Source of the DNA: Saccopteryx bilineata
Taxonomy: Eukaryota > Chordata > Mammalia > Chiroptera > Emballonuridae
Reading direction: 5' to 3'
DNA: 64,000 nucleotides
Assembly: GCF_036850765.1 (NCBI RefSeq)
Contig: NC_089495.1
Location: 27,930,875-27,994,874 of the forward strand
Shown here: piece by piece, positions 1 through 12,976 of the stretch
Layout: each line of letters starts with the position of its first letter
Position numbering within the stretch: position 1 is the first letter of the stretch
The notes under the pieces: model-generated
Seen by the model: the letters and a program-made list of their open reading frames with translations, nothing else
Told to the model about the DNA's origin: nothing
Database searches by the model: none
Made by a program: the position numbers and the translations under genes

Positions 1-334
1 GAAATCAACTGAATATGAATATGGAGTCTCAAGATCTATTTAAACAAATGAGGCATGAATATGGGAGCAAGGTGAGGAGCAATGGAGCACACAGTATCAT
101 GGTCCAGCTGTGACCGAGAGGGCTGAAGAAAGCCGTGAAGAGGAGCAACGTAGGGCTCCATCGGGGAGAAAAGGCTCCTGGAGAAGACAGGTCCTGACTG
201 TCTCATCTGTGGAGCTGATTCAGGACTTTGATGGCCTGAGGACAGAAAGAAGAGCATCCCAGTCAGAGAAGAAGAAACTAACAGACAGATCTTTTACTCA
301 TTCGAAGACACTGAAGGATGTCTATGTGTCAAAA
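1..334. other. No recognised feature
   Basis: I see no gene or identifiable repeat here. A purine-rich open frame runs through 110-415 on the plus strand, but its last third lies in the L2 that follows, and its start has no promoter or splice context that I can recognise. Confidence 0.5.
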
Positions 335-1615
335 GTCGTCCTAGGTGCTAACAATAATGCAGCAGTGAACAGAGCAATAAAAGAAATCACTTCTCTCATA
401 GTTTACATTCTGTAAAAACAAGTAAAGGGAATGGTTTGTTAGATGATGACAAGAGATATAAAAAACGAAAGCAGAAGAAGCTGTGATATGAGACTACTGG
501 AGGGGCGACGTTAAGAAAGGTCATTTGGGTAGGTCTTATTTAGAATGTGACGTTTGAGTAATGTCTGAAGAAGTAAGGGAGCAAATTGTAGGATCTAAAA
601 ACAGAGTGTTGAGGTGATCATCAGTTGCTGAGGCAAAATCGTGCCTGCTACGTTTAAACAAGAGTGGGCAAGGAAATGTGGCTGAAGCAGGGTGAGCAAA
701 AGGGAGGACTGTAGGAGATAAGATCAGCTAAGTGACACCAGCCGGGTTCTGTAGGACCACATGGGTCACGCTAAGTATATGGGCTTTTATTGCGAGTGAG
801 ATAGGGGAGACAATGGAAAGTTAAAATAGAGAAATAATGTGAACTGGTTTATGTCTAACAGGATTACTTGAATGGTGTGCTGAAAATAGACTACAGGGGG
901 CAAAGGTGGAAAGAAACCTTGGTGGGAAGTTGGTAGCTTTGGTAATCCAGAGGACAGAAAGTGCTGGCTTGGACCGCAGAGGCAGTTGTGAAGCTTGTGA
1001 AAAGTGGCCCTATTTTGTAGTAAGAAGTAACAGATTGTGCTGGTAGGTTGAAAGTGGGGTAAGAAGGAGGAAGGAAATGAGAGAGGGAGAGAAAGAAAGA
1101 CAGGGAGAATATGAATGAGAATACATTTTAAGCAAGTGGAAGGATGGAGCTGCATTAACTGAAATGGGGAAGATTGTAAGTTTGAGGTAAAGATCAAACA
1201 GTCAGTTCAAGGCAAGTTACATCTATGATACCTATTAAACATTCAAGTAGAGATGCAGTTGGGTAAGACTTTAGAGTTGAACAGTCACAGAGGGATATAA
1301 AATCTGGAAGCTGTAAGTGCACATTGTATTTAAATCCTTGAAATTTCATGGGATCATCGGGAACTAAGAATTTAAAAAAAAGAGGTTCAAGGCATGAATT
1401 CTAGGACTCTAATGTTTTGACAGTAGAGAGATGGGCAAGTGGCACAGGAGCCTGAAAGCAAGCAGCTAGATTTATGAAAGAGGAAGCCAAATGAAGAAAC
1501 TATGTCAAGAAGTAAACATTGGTCAATTACGCTCAATGTCACTAAAAGATGAACTAAGACGAAGACTAAGATTTAGCTCTGCAGAGTTGCGGAAAGCCTT
1601 GGTGAATTCTAATAG
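335..1615 (-). repeat. LINE-2 (L2) 3' half, reverse orientation
   Basis: The plus strand reads as the complement of the L2 reverse-transcriptase C-terminal region and 3' tail. Markers in order are an 'acagtgaac..aca' block near 362, the 'agactacaggggg' block at 888-900, 'aaggatggagctgcattaac' at 1140-1159 and the 'gtcaatgctactaagatga'-like block near 1530. All are familiar landmarks of ancient mammalian L2. The copy is diverged and full of stops, so it is a fossil. The copy is about 1.28 kb, and an LTR follows shortly after it. Confidence 0.75.
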
Positions 1616-1689
1616 TATAAATATAGTCATCATTTTTCTGCCGTATCTCCCTATGGGTACAGTATGGTTTCAGTATCAATTATAAAATA

Positions 1690-2030
1690 GTTTTAGGCTT
1701 CTGGTGGTTTAAAAATATGGCTACCCATCTTTTGATACACTCTCCTTCAAAAGAAGGGGCTTAATGCCCTTCCTCTTAACTGGGGGCTGAACTTAATGAC
1801 TTGTTTCTAATGGATGTGACAGAAGTGAGAGTTTGTAGTGTCAATTAGGGCATAAAATACTGTAGCTTCCTCCTGGAATGACTGCAACCTCATGAAATAC
1901 TGTGAGCCAGAACCACACAGTTAAAGCCATTTCCAAATTTATGGCTTACCGCAACAGTGAGATAATAAACGTTTATGATTTTAAGTTTTGGGATAACTTG
2001 TTATGTGGAAGTAGATAACTAATTCAGCTT
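1690..2030 (+). repeat. MaLR (MLT1-like) solo LTR, old
   Basis: The 3' part carries the typical MaLR ending: a 'gagccagaaccacacagt' stretch, a 'gataataaacg' polyadenylation block and an 'aagttttgggataacttgtta' block followed by 'agataactaat'. I see no internal retroviral sequence beside it, so it looks like a solo LTR. The subfamily is not resolved. Confidence 0.6.
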
Positions 2031-3479
2031 GTAGTACCTAAAGTGAAGTGCTATAACAAATAACCAAAAATGAGGAGTGGCTCTGGCACAAACCAATGTG
2101 CAGGAGGTGGGAAGACTTGTAGAGAGGGTTAGTGAAAGCTTACGGACTTTGAACAGACGGGTAGTAGAAGTTGGGACTTTCTAGGGAGGCTGTCAGTGAG
2201 ACTCAAAGGAAAGGGAGGATTGCCTTATTAAACAAGGAAAGGAAGGGATCCTTCTTACTTAGTGGCAGGCAGGTTAGCAACACTAACCTGCAATAACATG
2301 GAGAGTAGAAAATGACTTCACGAACGAAGTGAACAGATAAGGTAACGGAAGGTGTTCTTGGTTTCTTTCTAGTCATAGTAAAATGTGAAAGGAAAGAGAT
2401 AAGCTTATGGAAGGTCTGCTAAACAAAAAGAAGCTAGTGTTTTGACTTTAAAAATTCCCAGCCTCTCCAGATGGTGAAAGATGATAAATTAGCAGATGGT
2501 CGCTGTACAAATACCAGATCAAGGTTGCTGCCGGGTCTAACAATGAATCTGAGGGCGTGGCTATACAATCTCTTATTAAGACTTCAAAAGAATCAATGGT
2601 GCAGCTTCAGAATACCATTTAGTCAGAAAAAGGGCTCTCTGAAGATCCGTACGTCTCAGAGCGCCCCTCAATCAAACAATGTGGCTTTAAGAAGCTTAAG
2701 GGCATTGTCCCTCAGCAGAAGCCCTACACAGAGAAGAGCTTATCTTGATTTATATGTGTAGATTTATCTAATGAATTGGAGCCCAATACCATTCACAAGA
2801 GACTTGCAAACTTTTAGAAAAAGAATTACATCAGCAGAAACACTGTTAGCTTAAAGGGAAAGGGACAGAGTACTAAATAAAAAGCAGCCTTTGGATACTC
2901 ACGCCCTTACTCCAATCTTACTGACAGGAGCAGGGCTCAGAAAACTACTGAGCTTTCATGTACCTTTTGTAAAATGCGTGTTATCTTTCATTAAAAAGGA
3001 AGGATGACTCAGAAGGCAAAAACAAGAAAGGGGCCAAGGACCATGGAGAATTATTCCCAGGCCTTGAGACTCCAATCAAGAAACTGCCAACTTGCACGAG
3101 ATGGGATTTCAGAACTGGTATAGCAGTGATTCCAGGCTATCCGCCATGTTTGTAGCGGATGTCTGGTGCCCATTCCTCCACTGAATGTAGGCAATGGGAA
3201 GGAAACAATAACTTGCCTCCTAGTTCATAGGTCTTAAAGGCAAGAGGAGTTGTACCAAGGATCTACACTTAGGGAACTGCATCTGAGAGGCTTAATTCAT
3301 GCCTTGATGTCTTTTATATGACAACATTCTGGATTTCAAGCTAATACTGTGTTAGTGTTTTTGTGGGGAGAGTGGGTATATTTTGCATCTTAGACAAATA
3401 TAAACAAACTGTCACCAGAGTACAAATTTCAATGGTTTTAAAACATGTCTAGAAACTCTTAATACATCTCTTTTTAAGA
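2031..3479. other. No recognised gene; unclassified sequence
   Basis: I recognise no gene or repeat family. An open frame of 96 codons at 2471-2761 (plus) shows no domain I know. A 9-bp perfect inverted repeat (GCAGGTTAG, 5-base loop, CTAACCTGC) lies at 2269-2291. Confidence 0.4.
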
Positions 3480-3900
3480 TGGAGAACTTAAATACTCCTC
3501 CCCTTGAGTGTGGCTGAACTCATCTCTAATGACTAGAGTTAGGTGGACACAACAGACTGAGCCTTCTGGGATGAAGATATTTAAGGCGTTGTAGCTTTCT
3601 CCTTTTACTAGCTCTTGGATTGCTTGCCTGGGGAAAGCCTACTGCCCATATCACAAAGATATTCAAACGGCTTTATGGAGTGAGAAGTGAGGCTTCCAGG
3701 CAAACACCACTTAGTGGGCTTGGAAGCAAGCCATCTAGCCCTAGAGAGGACTTCACATGACAGAGGTCACAGCTGATATTTTCACTTCCACCTCAGGAGA
3801 GACCCCGAGCCAGAAACACTCTTATTCATAATCCACACAAACTATACTAAATGTTTTTGTTTTATGCCACAAAGTTTGGGGCAAATTATTATGTACCAAA
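3480..3900 (+). repeat. MaLR (MLT1-like) LTR, diverged
   Basis: It begins with 'cctccccttgagtgtggctg' and contains 'ggagagaccccgagccagaa'. It ends with 'gttttatgccacaaagtttg' and a 'ggtaacca' block, which is the usual MLT1 3' end. No internal ERV region is visible. Boundaries are approximate. Confidence 0.55.
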
Positions 3901-5499
3901 TAGGTAACCAATATAAGACTCATCACCCTCTAGCAGAATCGCTGGAACCCTGGCCCCTAAATTCTCTGTTTGGTGTATGTGCATGTGTGGGAAGGGTCGG
4001 GGCAGAACTCTGGGGCTCATGAATGATGATGCTGTTTTTCTTGCTTCCACCTGGTTTTCCTCTTCTGGTCAAGGGGGCTTCATTTGCTATACCACATCTG
4101 CTGCTGCTGTGTGATATTCTTTTATCTTGTGCTGACTTTCATCATGCTGACCTAGAGAAAGGTTATTCCGTCTCACCTGTCCTATAGTCTTATCACTAAA
4201 GCCACAAAAGGGATTTAATTTTTTTAAACATATTTTGATTCTAGCCTGGCCTCTAAGAATATCCCTCTTTTGTTCATCTGCTTTATGTTTTGGCACATCC
4301 CTTTCTGGGAAGCTAACACAGCTCGTTCCTGAGAGGCAAGGCTGGAAGACAGTCTGAGGGAGAACACACCCTGAAGGACTCCACACCCTTCTACACTCTG
4401 ACTACTGGCCACTGTCCCAGATAAGGCATATGTATATCAACTTATTCCGGGTAATCCAATTAAGTTCATGTTTTCTTTAAGTTCAGTACATGTACAATAC
4501 AGCTATGATGGTAAAGATAGACTTTAAGATTAAGAACTTCATAAAAGGATAGTAATATGATCTAAAATATCTTACTACACTATTAAAAATTAGTCTTATG
4601 AAAAATCATAAGGTACACAATGTTTAGCATCATCATAAGTGGTTATTAATAATGATATAAAATATCCTTTCTCAATAAAAAATATCCCGAAGGGATCAGT
4701 ATGGTGAGAGTTACACAGAGTTTCTAGATATTTCTTTAATACACTCTCCAAACAATAACAGTAAAATAACAACCTCTTAATTCTCCTAGACAAAATGACC
4801 AAAAGCAAGTCCTTTCACATATGTTGTCAAACTTCGAGCCATTTGACATTGCTACCCTCACCACTAAGGATTATGCTATGGGTTGAAATTCTACCATTAT
4901 AAAGGCTGGCTGCCCAAAGTCTGTGGGGCTTGGCATGAAAAGTCTACTCAGTATAAACAAACGGTCTACCCTAGACTGTGAATAAACTTTCCGAGTGAGG
5001 ATCAAATTTTACCTGTTATTTCTGAAACACAAAGAAACATGATAGAGTACTAAAAAAAAGCACAGGTTCAGAAAGGGAGCTGAAAGAGAAGTCATGGATT
5101 ATGTTGAAGAGCACCTGGTAACTGCAGATTAGAAGCGGAGCAGAGAGAGCAGAGCGGGGTAAAGATAAATTGTTAGACTGTGTGGGGCTCCGTGGGTATT
5201 TGAAAATTCCAGTTCTCTATGGGGTCCCATTGCATTCCTAATAAAATTGATTTCCCTCCTTTCTTACTTCCTATGTGGCTTTAACACTAACCTCCTACCA
5301 CAGAGAGAATGATTATTTGGTTCCTTTAAATTACATGAATCAAGTACAGCTGTCTCACTTCCTAGGACCAGCCATTAACCTCATTATGTCAAGTTGGTCT
5401 TCCCATGAGCTCCCTCAGGTGCTCATAAAAATGACCCCAGCTAGCCAATCTTCTCTTCCCCCCGTCCAAATAATAACAATGGGTGTCATTTATTGAGTG
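3901..5499. other. No recognised feature
   Basis: This stretch is AT-rich with short, unrelated open frames. I see no repeat termini, tRNA boxes or gene signals. Confidence 0.4.
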
Positions 5500-5745
5500 A
5501 GGCATTGTTTTTAACATATGTCATCCCCAGTCATTATAGTGACTTGAAAATTTCCCTCACTGAGTCAACAGATATTGATTTTTGGAAATATGATCAGCAT
5601 TTTAAAAATGAAGAAATTGGAACTCCAAAAGATTAAAGACTGGCCCAAGATCTCACAGGTATTAACAGTCAGAGCTAGGATTCAAATCAATCCTTGACTG
5701 GTTCCAAGGCTCCATTTACTAATCCAGTGGTTGCCAATCCTGGCT
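5500..5745 (-). repeat. MIR SINE fragment
   Basis: The segment reads as the complement of MIR: a 'tttaaaaatgaagaaattgg' block, then 'gcccaagatctcacag', 'agagctaggattcaaatc' and 'ttccaaggctcc'. This order matches the MIR core. It is very diverged. Confidence 0.6.
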
Positions 5746-5754
5746 CCAAATGAG

Positions 5755-5905
5755 AGTTTATTCATTCAACTAGTAAATATTGAGCAACTGATATATGCTA
5801 GTCACGGGTCCAGGCACTGTAGGTTTAGCAGTGAAGAAAACAGTCAAAAAGAGTCTATATTCTAAAAGATGGAGGTGAAACAAATACAATGGTTAACGGA
5901 GGGAC
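5755..5905 (-). repeat. L2 3' end fragment
   Basis: The segment shows the reverse complement of the L2 3' end: 'tattcattcaactagtaaat', 'attgagcaactgatatatgc', 'ccaggcactgtaggtttagc', 'agtgaagaaaacagtcaaaa'. Confidence 0.6.
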
Positions 5906-6060
5906 TTAAAAACAAAGATTCTCAGGCATTAGCCAAACAACCATGTTTTTGAGGCTCAGGGGTTGGGCTGTGGAATCTGTATTTTTAACAGGGACCCCAG
6001 GTAGCATTTTGATAATTAGTCTTGACTTGAGTCAACTGTACCAAAGAATGCTGACTCCTA
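5906..6060 (+). repeat. Possible MER5-type hAT fragment
   Basis: The block 'gaatctgtatttttaacagg' followed by 'accccaggtagcattttgat' resembles the 3' half of MER5A/B, an old Charlie-type non-autonomous element. Neither terminus is intact, so the call is weak. Confidence 0.3.
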
Positions 6061-7357
6061 ACATATTTCAATTCATTATGGTTATGCTGTTTTAAGTTCT
6101 CAATCTTAAATATGTCTTACATAGTGGTTTCTTATTTTTTAAGAGAAATGATAAGATTCTCTTAAAATTAGAGATTAATACTTGGTAGTGCCATGTATGC
6201 TGATTAATAATAGGAGCCCTGCAATGTACACATTTCTGATATTTGATTAGGATTGGAGAGACTTAGAGAACCTTATAACCCAGTAGCAGGAAAAGCACTA
6301 TTTTAAAGGTATAATCACAGAGTTTTTGTTTTTTTACTAAAGAACCTTTATTGAGCTTACTGGTTATTACTTTATAAGTTTGAGTTTTACAGGCACAACA
6401 CCTAAAGAAAAAATAATGAGATTTGGAGGCCTGACCTTGAAAACTCTAAATCTCTAAAAAGGGCATGAAATGAGGGAAGAGAGGGGTTTGAGTACACTGA
6501 CTAGGATGGAAGGCATTCTGGTGGAAGGGGTGGGGAGGAGGGTAGGACAAGTGGGAACATTTGTTAGAGGCCAGCAGATGCTGACATGTGCTTTGATTTA
6601 ACAGGGGAAGTGAAAGGAAGGTATTTTACTCCAAACTAGGGAAGAGGAAATAGGCAATTAGAGCACATGGCTGGTCTGGAGAGAGGAATAGCAACTGCCA
6701 AATTAATTCATTTGGTCAGGGAATAAGGGACTGCTAGCGAATCCCTGGCTCTAGGAAGGGCTCACTTTGTGGTAAAAAGATAATTTTAAGACCCAGAATT
6801 GAAGACACGAGCCTTTAAGAATAACCTCACCCATTTTCTAATGTTGTTTCCTAAATTTCATGGGTCTCCAGACTTCCCTAAATGGTCTAGTATTATAAAA
6901 ACGTGCTTAGCTTGTTTTAACTATGACCTGTCTATAGGTGCAACACTGAGATACTCAAATTATGCCAGCACTATGGAAAGAATATTCTTAAACCCAGACA
7001 AGTTTAAGAATACTAAGACAAGCTGCATTTCTCATTGTTTTCCTAGTCTTCAGCCAGGACTCTAGAGTACATGTTGAATAATAACTATGCAAGAAATTAC
7101 CATCCTGAGTCAGCTTTATTACAGATGAGCAGTTCATCGCTAATGTATTTAACTCAAGTTCTTCTTGTTCTAATGAATTAACTGCACTTAAGTGGCCTGC
7201 AGCTGAGAAGTTGCTTGGGGAAAATGGTTTGGGATACAAATCCCATCTATAATCACCCCTTTAAAACAACAGGTACTTGTGCAATCTTTACATCAAGGAT
7301 TCTTCCCAAATCCATTGTCAGAAATCTTAAAGGAATGTAAACATCTTGTGATTAAGG

Positions 7358-7360
<3 letters not shown>
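6061..7360. other. No recognised feature
   Basis: Short open frames on both strands (for example 6799-7065 plus) show no known domain. I see no repeat with definable ends. Confidence 0.4.

Positions 7361-7388
<28 letters not shown>
7361..7388 (+). repeat. (CA)n microsatellite
   Basis: About 14 uninterrupted CA units follow 'attaaggaaa'. Confidence 0.97.
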
Positions 7389-7389
<1 letters not shown>

Positions 7390-10300
7390 CAGCAATATGC
7401 GAGGCATAGAGATGACCATTAGGGATAAGGAAAAACAAATATAAAAGGTCTCTATCACTGGGATCTTTCCCCCCTGTAGCTGTGAATGCTGAATTCCTGT
7501 GCAGCTTAACCACTTTACCAGAGAAAGTTCCAACTGATGACTATCTCTACAAGGTACAAAATCATATTGTAGATCAGCTGTAAATCCTGTGAAGTCAAAC
7601 AACCATTATTTGATTTATCCGCAGCTTGTAGAAGGGAGATACACAAGTCTAAAGTGATTCTTGGGAGTTAATATCACAAGTGCCATAAGATCATCATCTA
7701 ATGTGCAGTTCATCATAGCGATTTGAGCAGATTTGGGAGCCTCATGTCACTTCATTGAAGGAGAGCCTATAAATAAACACTGCTTGAAGTGCTATGCCTA
7801 TGAGCTAACAATGTCAATAAGGTCTAGAGAGAGCAAACATCTCTCTAAGAACCCACAACTTCCTCTTGTCAGTGAGCACAAGAAAAGAGATCTCACTTGC
7901 ACTAATCTGGTTTTTAGAGGGTTCAGACAAGCTATACTGACCTTGAGTGTGTAAAGGACCCACTGTCAATGACTGAAGTTTTCATTAGACACAGAAACAT
8001 AGATGTTATTCAAAAGAGCCAAGACCTTAACAGAACACTGCACCCATTTTAATTTCAGTATGTTAGAAATGTCTGGAAACTGGATGGAGTCCAGAAGTGA
8101 AAACAAGAGAGATGAATAAATGGTGGTGAAAAATAATAGTTCCTAGACAAGTCTAAAGAAATGGGGATTTTCTTTTAATTCTGAAGGAGATGGGAGCTGA
8201 AAAGTTCTTTTAAAAAGTCTTCCTTTTCATGACAAAATATTATAAAGGAAGATTGAGAAAGAAGTTGTTCATGGAGATAGCTCATAATATATATGAGTGT
8301 AGAAAGAGCATAAGGAAAATGTACTCTCTGCTTTGAAAGGTTTTCAAATGCAGGGAAAGGCCACAGAGGGTGATAAGAATGTCTTTTCTTGCCTATTGCT
8401 TGAAAAATCACTAGTCTTAGAGGCAGGATGGACTCTCCCTGGGCTATCTCCACTATTAACTTTTGGTCTTATTTCAGTCTTGGTACAACTTCCCTCAGAC
8501 ACTTAGTTATGGTCCTTACCAGAGACTTATTGATTGTGATCATTTTTATTTTCAAACCCTGCCTGGGAGGGGTATTTTTTCTACCAATTTTTCACTTGCT
8601 TAACATAGGTTTCAAACATCTGATGTAGCTGTATAAAGTATGGGACTCTGAAATTCGGCATATCCACTCTAGCTCAGTTCAAATTAAACATTTCTGAATG
8701 CCAACTTCCTTCACTTTACATACTGTAGACTAGCAACAGAAACAATCTTTAACTTCCGGGACAACTAAGTTTTCTTTCTGGTTATTCTTGCCACAGAGTT
8801 AGATACACAGATTGTAAACATATTAGTGATTAAGTCTACCTGCCCTACATAACTGAATTCTTATCAGGTAAAGGACTTCTGACAAGACCGTTATATAATG
8901 TAATTAGCCAAATAGCTTTTATAAATGGAGAAGGAAGGGATTCATTTATCTCTTTGACTGAATGAAAGGTATGCCAAGATTACTCTGAATAAAGTATATG
9001 TGTGTGTATGTTTATAAAACATTTCTCTAATGAATGCACTGTGTTTTAAAGTAGTGTTTTAAATGCACAAATTACTCTTAAATCACACACTACAGTGAAA
9101 AGTTCATATTGTCTATTGCCTGATTTCTGCTTTTTCTCTGTGGGTCACAGAACATTTTGAGTCCAGTAAAGACATATTTTTCCATCTTGAATTGATAATC
9201 AACTCCACCTTTCCTTTACCCACAACCATGAGCCATAGCAGTCAAGAATATAAGCCTACCATTGAAAAATCACTCTGCAGAAATAGCTCAAGTGTAATTC
9301 CAGAAATAATGAATCAAATACTCCCACTGTATCTCCTGTATCTTATTGAATCATTGCACATTTTAAACTGCTCTGTGGTGTGTTTAACAAATCTTTAACC
9401 ATGTCCCAAAGTATTAGTCATAATTTAGTCTGAAACACTTAGCAATTTCATAAAGTTTTGCATTCTGGCTCTAAAGTGAACATTTAGAACAGAACTGAAA
9501 TGTTAAATGTGTTTTATGTTAAGTAGAAGTGATGGGAATTCATACATTACTAAACGTTTTTATATTACTTTCAGTTTAACCATTAATGCTTTCTTCCTGC
9601 ATGGTCATTAATTTTTGTTGTAGCCAACAGATATTAAGCCCCTTTCTGCTCAGTTACAATGAAGCTGACAGATATGAGAGAATAAAAATAAAAAAAAACA
9701 GAAGAAGCTTTTATACAGATCTATTTGGTGTCCTGATCTGGCTAAATGTTAACGTTAATCTTGCAGGGGTAGAACTTAGAATGTGGTGGAAATTTCAGTT
9801 ACTGCAGGCTAGCTAGGCAAGCTCTCCCATACTGGTTGAAAAGGTAAATTATTTCAGGGAGGAGGTTACATGCCACAAGCCATCAGGAAACTGTGTGTCT
9901 GTCAAGCAGTCACTGAGCGGATCTTTTCCCTCTCCTTCCCTGGTCCCTATTTCCTTTTCTACCATTTCCTTTTCTTTCTCAGTCTCAGATTCCTCAACCA
10001 ACTATACTTCTTTTACTCGCCTCCTCAACCAGCTTCCTTTCTGGAAGCGACGACTGTCAGCAGATCCAACCCCTCTGACTTGGCATACCTGTTCCTTCCA
10101 TTTCTGCTCCATGCACACAGTAATGAGACGTATAACTAAGATCTGTCCGTCCCATGGTTCTATGTCCACCCACTGCACAGCTTGCTTCTCGTGCTCAAAT
10201 CTACAATCTTGAATTATAAACCATCTTGTGTTTGTCTCTGCGAATAAAAGTGTAAGGTGAAAAGAAATATTTGAAAACTTTTAAAAGAGAACTATACACA

Positions 10301-11973
10301 AGGTTTATAAAAACACGTCAGTACCTTAACAGGTGGTATATTTAACTTAGTACAGTTTTCCACTGCTGCATAACTTGTACTTATGATTTCAAGGTTTCCA
10401 TGGGTAAGAAGTTTGGGCCTTGCTTAGCTGGGTCCTCTGTTCAAGATCTCACAAGGCTACAATCAAGGTGTCATTTAAGGCTGGGGTCTTATCTGCAGCT
10501 TGGGTCCTCTTTCAAAATCATGCAGTGGTTGGCAGAATTTATTTCCTTGTAATGGTAGGAATGAGACCCTTAGCTCCTAAAGGCTATCCCTTCCCTCCCC
10601 ACCCCTCCCCACTGGAAATTAACCACATGCTTTCGGCTTCTTAATGGTCAGCAGGAGAGCATTTCTCTGACTTCTTCCATCTCTGACCTTTAATCCTCTT
10701 TTAATGTCCCATCTGAAAAGGCCAGGCTCACCCAAAATAAGCTTCTTCTTGATAAACTTAAAGTCAACTGATTAGGAATTTTAATTACAACTGTGAAAAT
10801 CCCTCATCTATGCATATTCTGTAACAAAACCATGGGAATGATATCCCATCACCTGTGCATATTCTGTTGCTCAGAAGCAAGTTATAGATCCCATCGCGTT
10901 CAAGCCCACATCATTCTATAAGGGTTTGGGTCATTAAAAATGATTTTAGAATTATTCCAATCACAGGTAGCAATCAACAAGTTTAATAATTCTCTCTTAG
11001 TCCCCACCCCCCTCCCTGGCCATACTTATTATAATTGTACCTTTCCAAAAAAGCCATATCAATTATTTCTACTTTTCATATCATCAAGAATGTCCCCAAT
11101 GTCAATTTTCATAACTACTTCAGCTATTCTCACATTTATTTTATTTACTCAATTCTAAAGATTTATTCCCTCCTGAGCACCACTCAGGCTGTGCACTTTT
11201 CCTTGTCCCAATCCTCATGACCAAGGAGAAATGAGACCTGAATCAAAAACCTTAAAGGCAATGATACCACTCTCTTACCCCAGGCTTTTATCAATCATGC
11301 TCATGTCCTCACTCTGACGTCTACTCTTTAACTGCAGATTGGCAAAAGCCACATGACTCTTCACTGTTTTCCAGATTATCAATCAGTTTCTTGACTGTTA
11401 CTCATTTTCCTAACGTGTCTAAACTTGTTAATTTATTACCTCAGTCACTTTCTCACTAACATCCTCAATTATCTTGAAACCCAGTATTTCCAACATACTT
11501 GCCCTTCACAATCCCAACCTTATGTTATCTTCAAACCCTTAGGCTGTTTAGCACTGGTGGAGAAAATCAACTAAATGTGCCTTTGAAAGTCATTACAAAC
11601 TCAGTAGGCAAGGCTCTTAATTACCTTACAGTTTTCACTTTTATTTGTTCTCTCTCCCAATCCTCTCAGAGACTTTGTCTTTGGCATTTATATTCAAGCC
11701 TCCTATCCAGCTTCTATATCCTTTAATCTAAGTGAATAACCTATATTTTACATAGAAAGTTGAATGAAGCCTTCAGGAATAGCCTGATCCTTCAACCACC
11801 TACAAAATATATCCTTAACTGTACTTACTGTCTGCCATGATCCCTAAGTAATCAATTATTCTCTTTCTTTTCAATTTAGCCAACTTTTCTTCCCTTCTTA
11901 ATTCTTTCTTATATGACTATTTTACCTACCAAATCAGAACACAGTACACCCACATCTTTTCCAATTACAGTAG
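7389..11973. other. Mostly unrecognised sequence
   Basis: There is no gene. Several open frames of 60-105 codons have no recognisable domain. The part from about 11170 is T/C-rich on the plus strand and may be a badly decayed forward L2 that leads into the clearer L2 at 12.2 kb. The part at about 10350-10930 has the feel of an old LTR or DNA element, but I cannot name it. Confidence 0.35.
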
Positions 11974-12201
11974 CTCTAGTTCAGTGGTAGGCAAACTCAT
12001 TAGTCAACAGAGCCAAATATCAACAGTATAACAATTGAAATTTCTTTTGAGAGCCAAATTTTTAAACTTAAACTATATAGGTAGGTACATTCCTTATTGA
12101 GGTAGCGCCTGCACATTGTATTTTGTGGGAGAGCCACAGTTAAGGGGCCAAAAAGCCGCATGTGGCTCACGAGCCACAGTTTGCTGACCAGGGCTCTAGT
12201 T
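11974..12201. mobile_element. Non-autonomous hAT element with perfect 8-bp TSD
   Basis: The element is 11982-12193 (212 bp). It starts CAGTGGTAGGCAAACT and ends AGTTTGCTGACCAGGG, an imperfect terminal inverted repeat of about 16 bp. Both flanks carry CTCTAGTT (11974-11981 and 12194-12201), the 8-bp duplication typical of hAT transposases. It has no coding capacity. It sits inside or beside old L2 sequence that resumes right after it. Confidence 0.85.
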
Positions 12202-12298
12202 CATCAACTTATCACTCATTGAATCTATAGAGATAATATTCTAACTGGTCTCCCTATTCCTGCCACTGTCAGAATACTATATAAACTAAAATTATCCT
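12202..12298 (+). repeat. L2 segment (left of two SINEs)
   Basis: The 'ctaactggtctccctattcc' block at 12242-12261 is a landmark of the L2 ORF2 3' region on the plus strand. The same L2 continues at 12990 after the two SINE insertions. Confidence 0.6.
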
Positions 12299-12311
12299 AT
12301 GTCATTTCTTT

Positions 12312-12696
12312 CTTTTTTTTTAGTGAGATAAAGAGAGAGAGAGAGAGAGACAGAAAGGGAAAGAGATGAGAAGCATCAATTTTTTGTTACAACATCATCT
12401 GTTCATTGATTGCTTTCTCATATGTGCCTTGACCCGGGGGCTGCAGCAGAGCAAGTGATACCTTGTTCAAGCCAGCAACCTTGGAATTAAGCCAGCAACC
12501 GTGGACTTCAAGAAAGTGACCTTTGGACTCAAGCCAGCGACCATGGGGTCATGTCTATGATCCCACGCTCAAGCTGGCGATCCCATGCTCATGCCAGATG
12601 AGATCATGCTCAACCTAGCAATCTCGAGGTTTTGAACCTGGGTCCTCAGCATCCCAGGCCAACGCTCTAACCATTGTGCCACTGCCTCACCAGGCT
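12312..12696 (-). repeat. tRNA-derived bat SINE (CCTGACCAGG group), reverse
   Basis: Read on the minus strand, it has a tRNA-like head at 12690-12600 (box B equivalent near 12625), a body of repeated 'ccagc..cc' modules and a 3' end of GA/CT-rich and T/A-rich sequence at 12312-12350. It is flanked by ATGTCATTTCTTT (12299-12311 and 12698-12710). It is longer than the other members because the 'aagccagcaacc' module recurs. Confidence 0.8.
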
Positions 12697-12710
12697 AATG
12701 TCATTTCTTT

Positions 12711-12813
12711 TTTTTTTTTTTTTCCTTTTTTTTAAAAGCTGACAAGCCGCCCCAAGGAGGGGCTCCGGACATACCAGGACTTTTTTTTTTTTACTTTTAT
12801 TAATTTTTAGAGA

Positions 12814-12851
<38 letters not shown>

Positions 12852-12976
12852 AGGAGGGAGGAGCAGGAAGCATCAACTCCCATATGTGCCTTGACCAGGC
12901 AAGCCCAGGGTTTTGAACCGGCGACCTCAGCATTCCAGGTCAACTCTTTATCCACTGCGCCACCACAGGTCAGGCC
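12711..12976 (-). repeat. tRNA-derived bat SINE (CCTGACCTGTGG group), reverse
   Basis: The minus-strand head begins at about 12976 (CCTGACCTGTGGTGGCGCAG), with box B near 12915 and the 'ggcttgcctggtcaaggcac' block. A (GA)n tract lies at 12817-12848 and two A-rich tails follow. The extra 'ccgccccaaggaggggctcc' piece at 12748-12767 lies between two T-tracts, so part of the tail is compound. It reuses the target site of the preceding SINE: the third copy of the site is at 12978-12989. Confidence 0.8.

Noticed and set aside
110..415. Purine-rich 101-codon frame at the start of the window
   Set aside because: Its 3' part lies in a fossil L2, and no splice or promoter signals support it.
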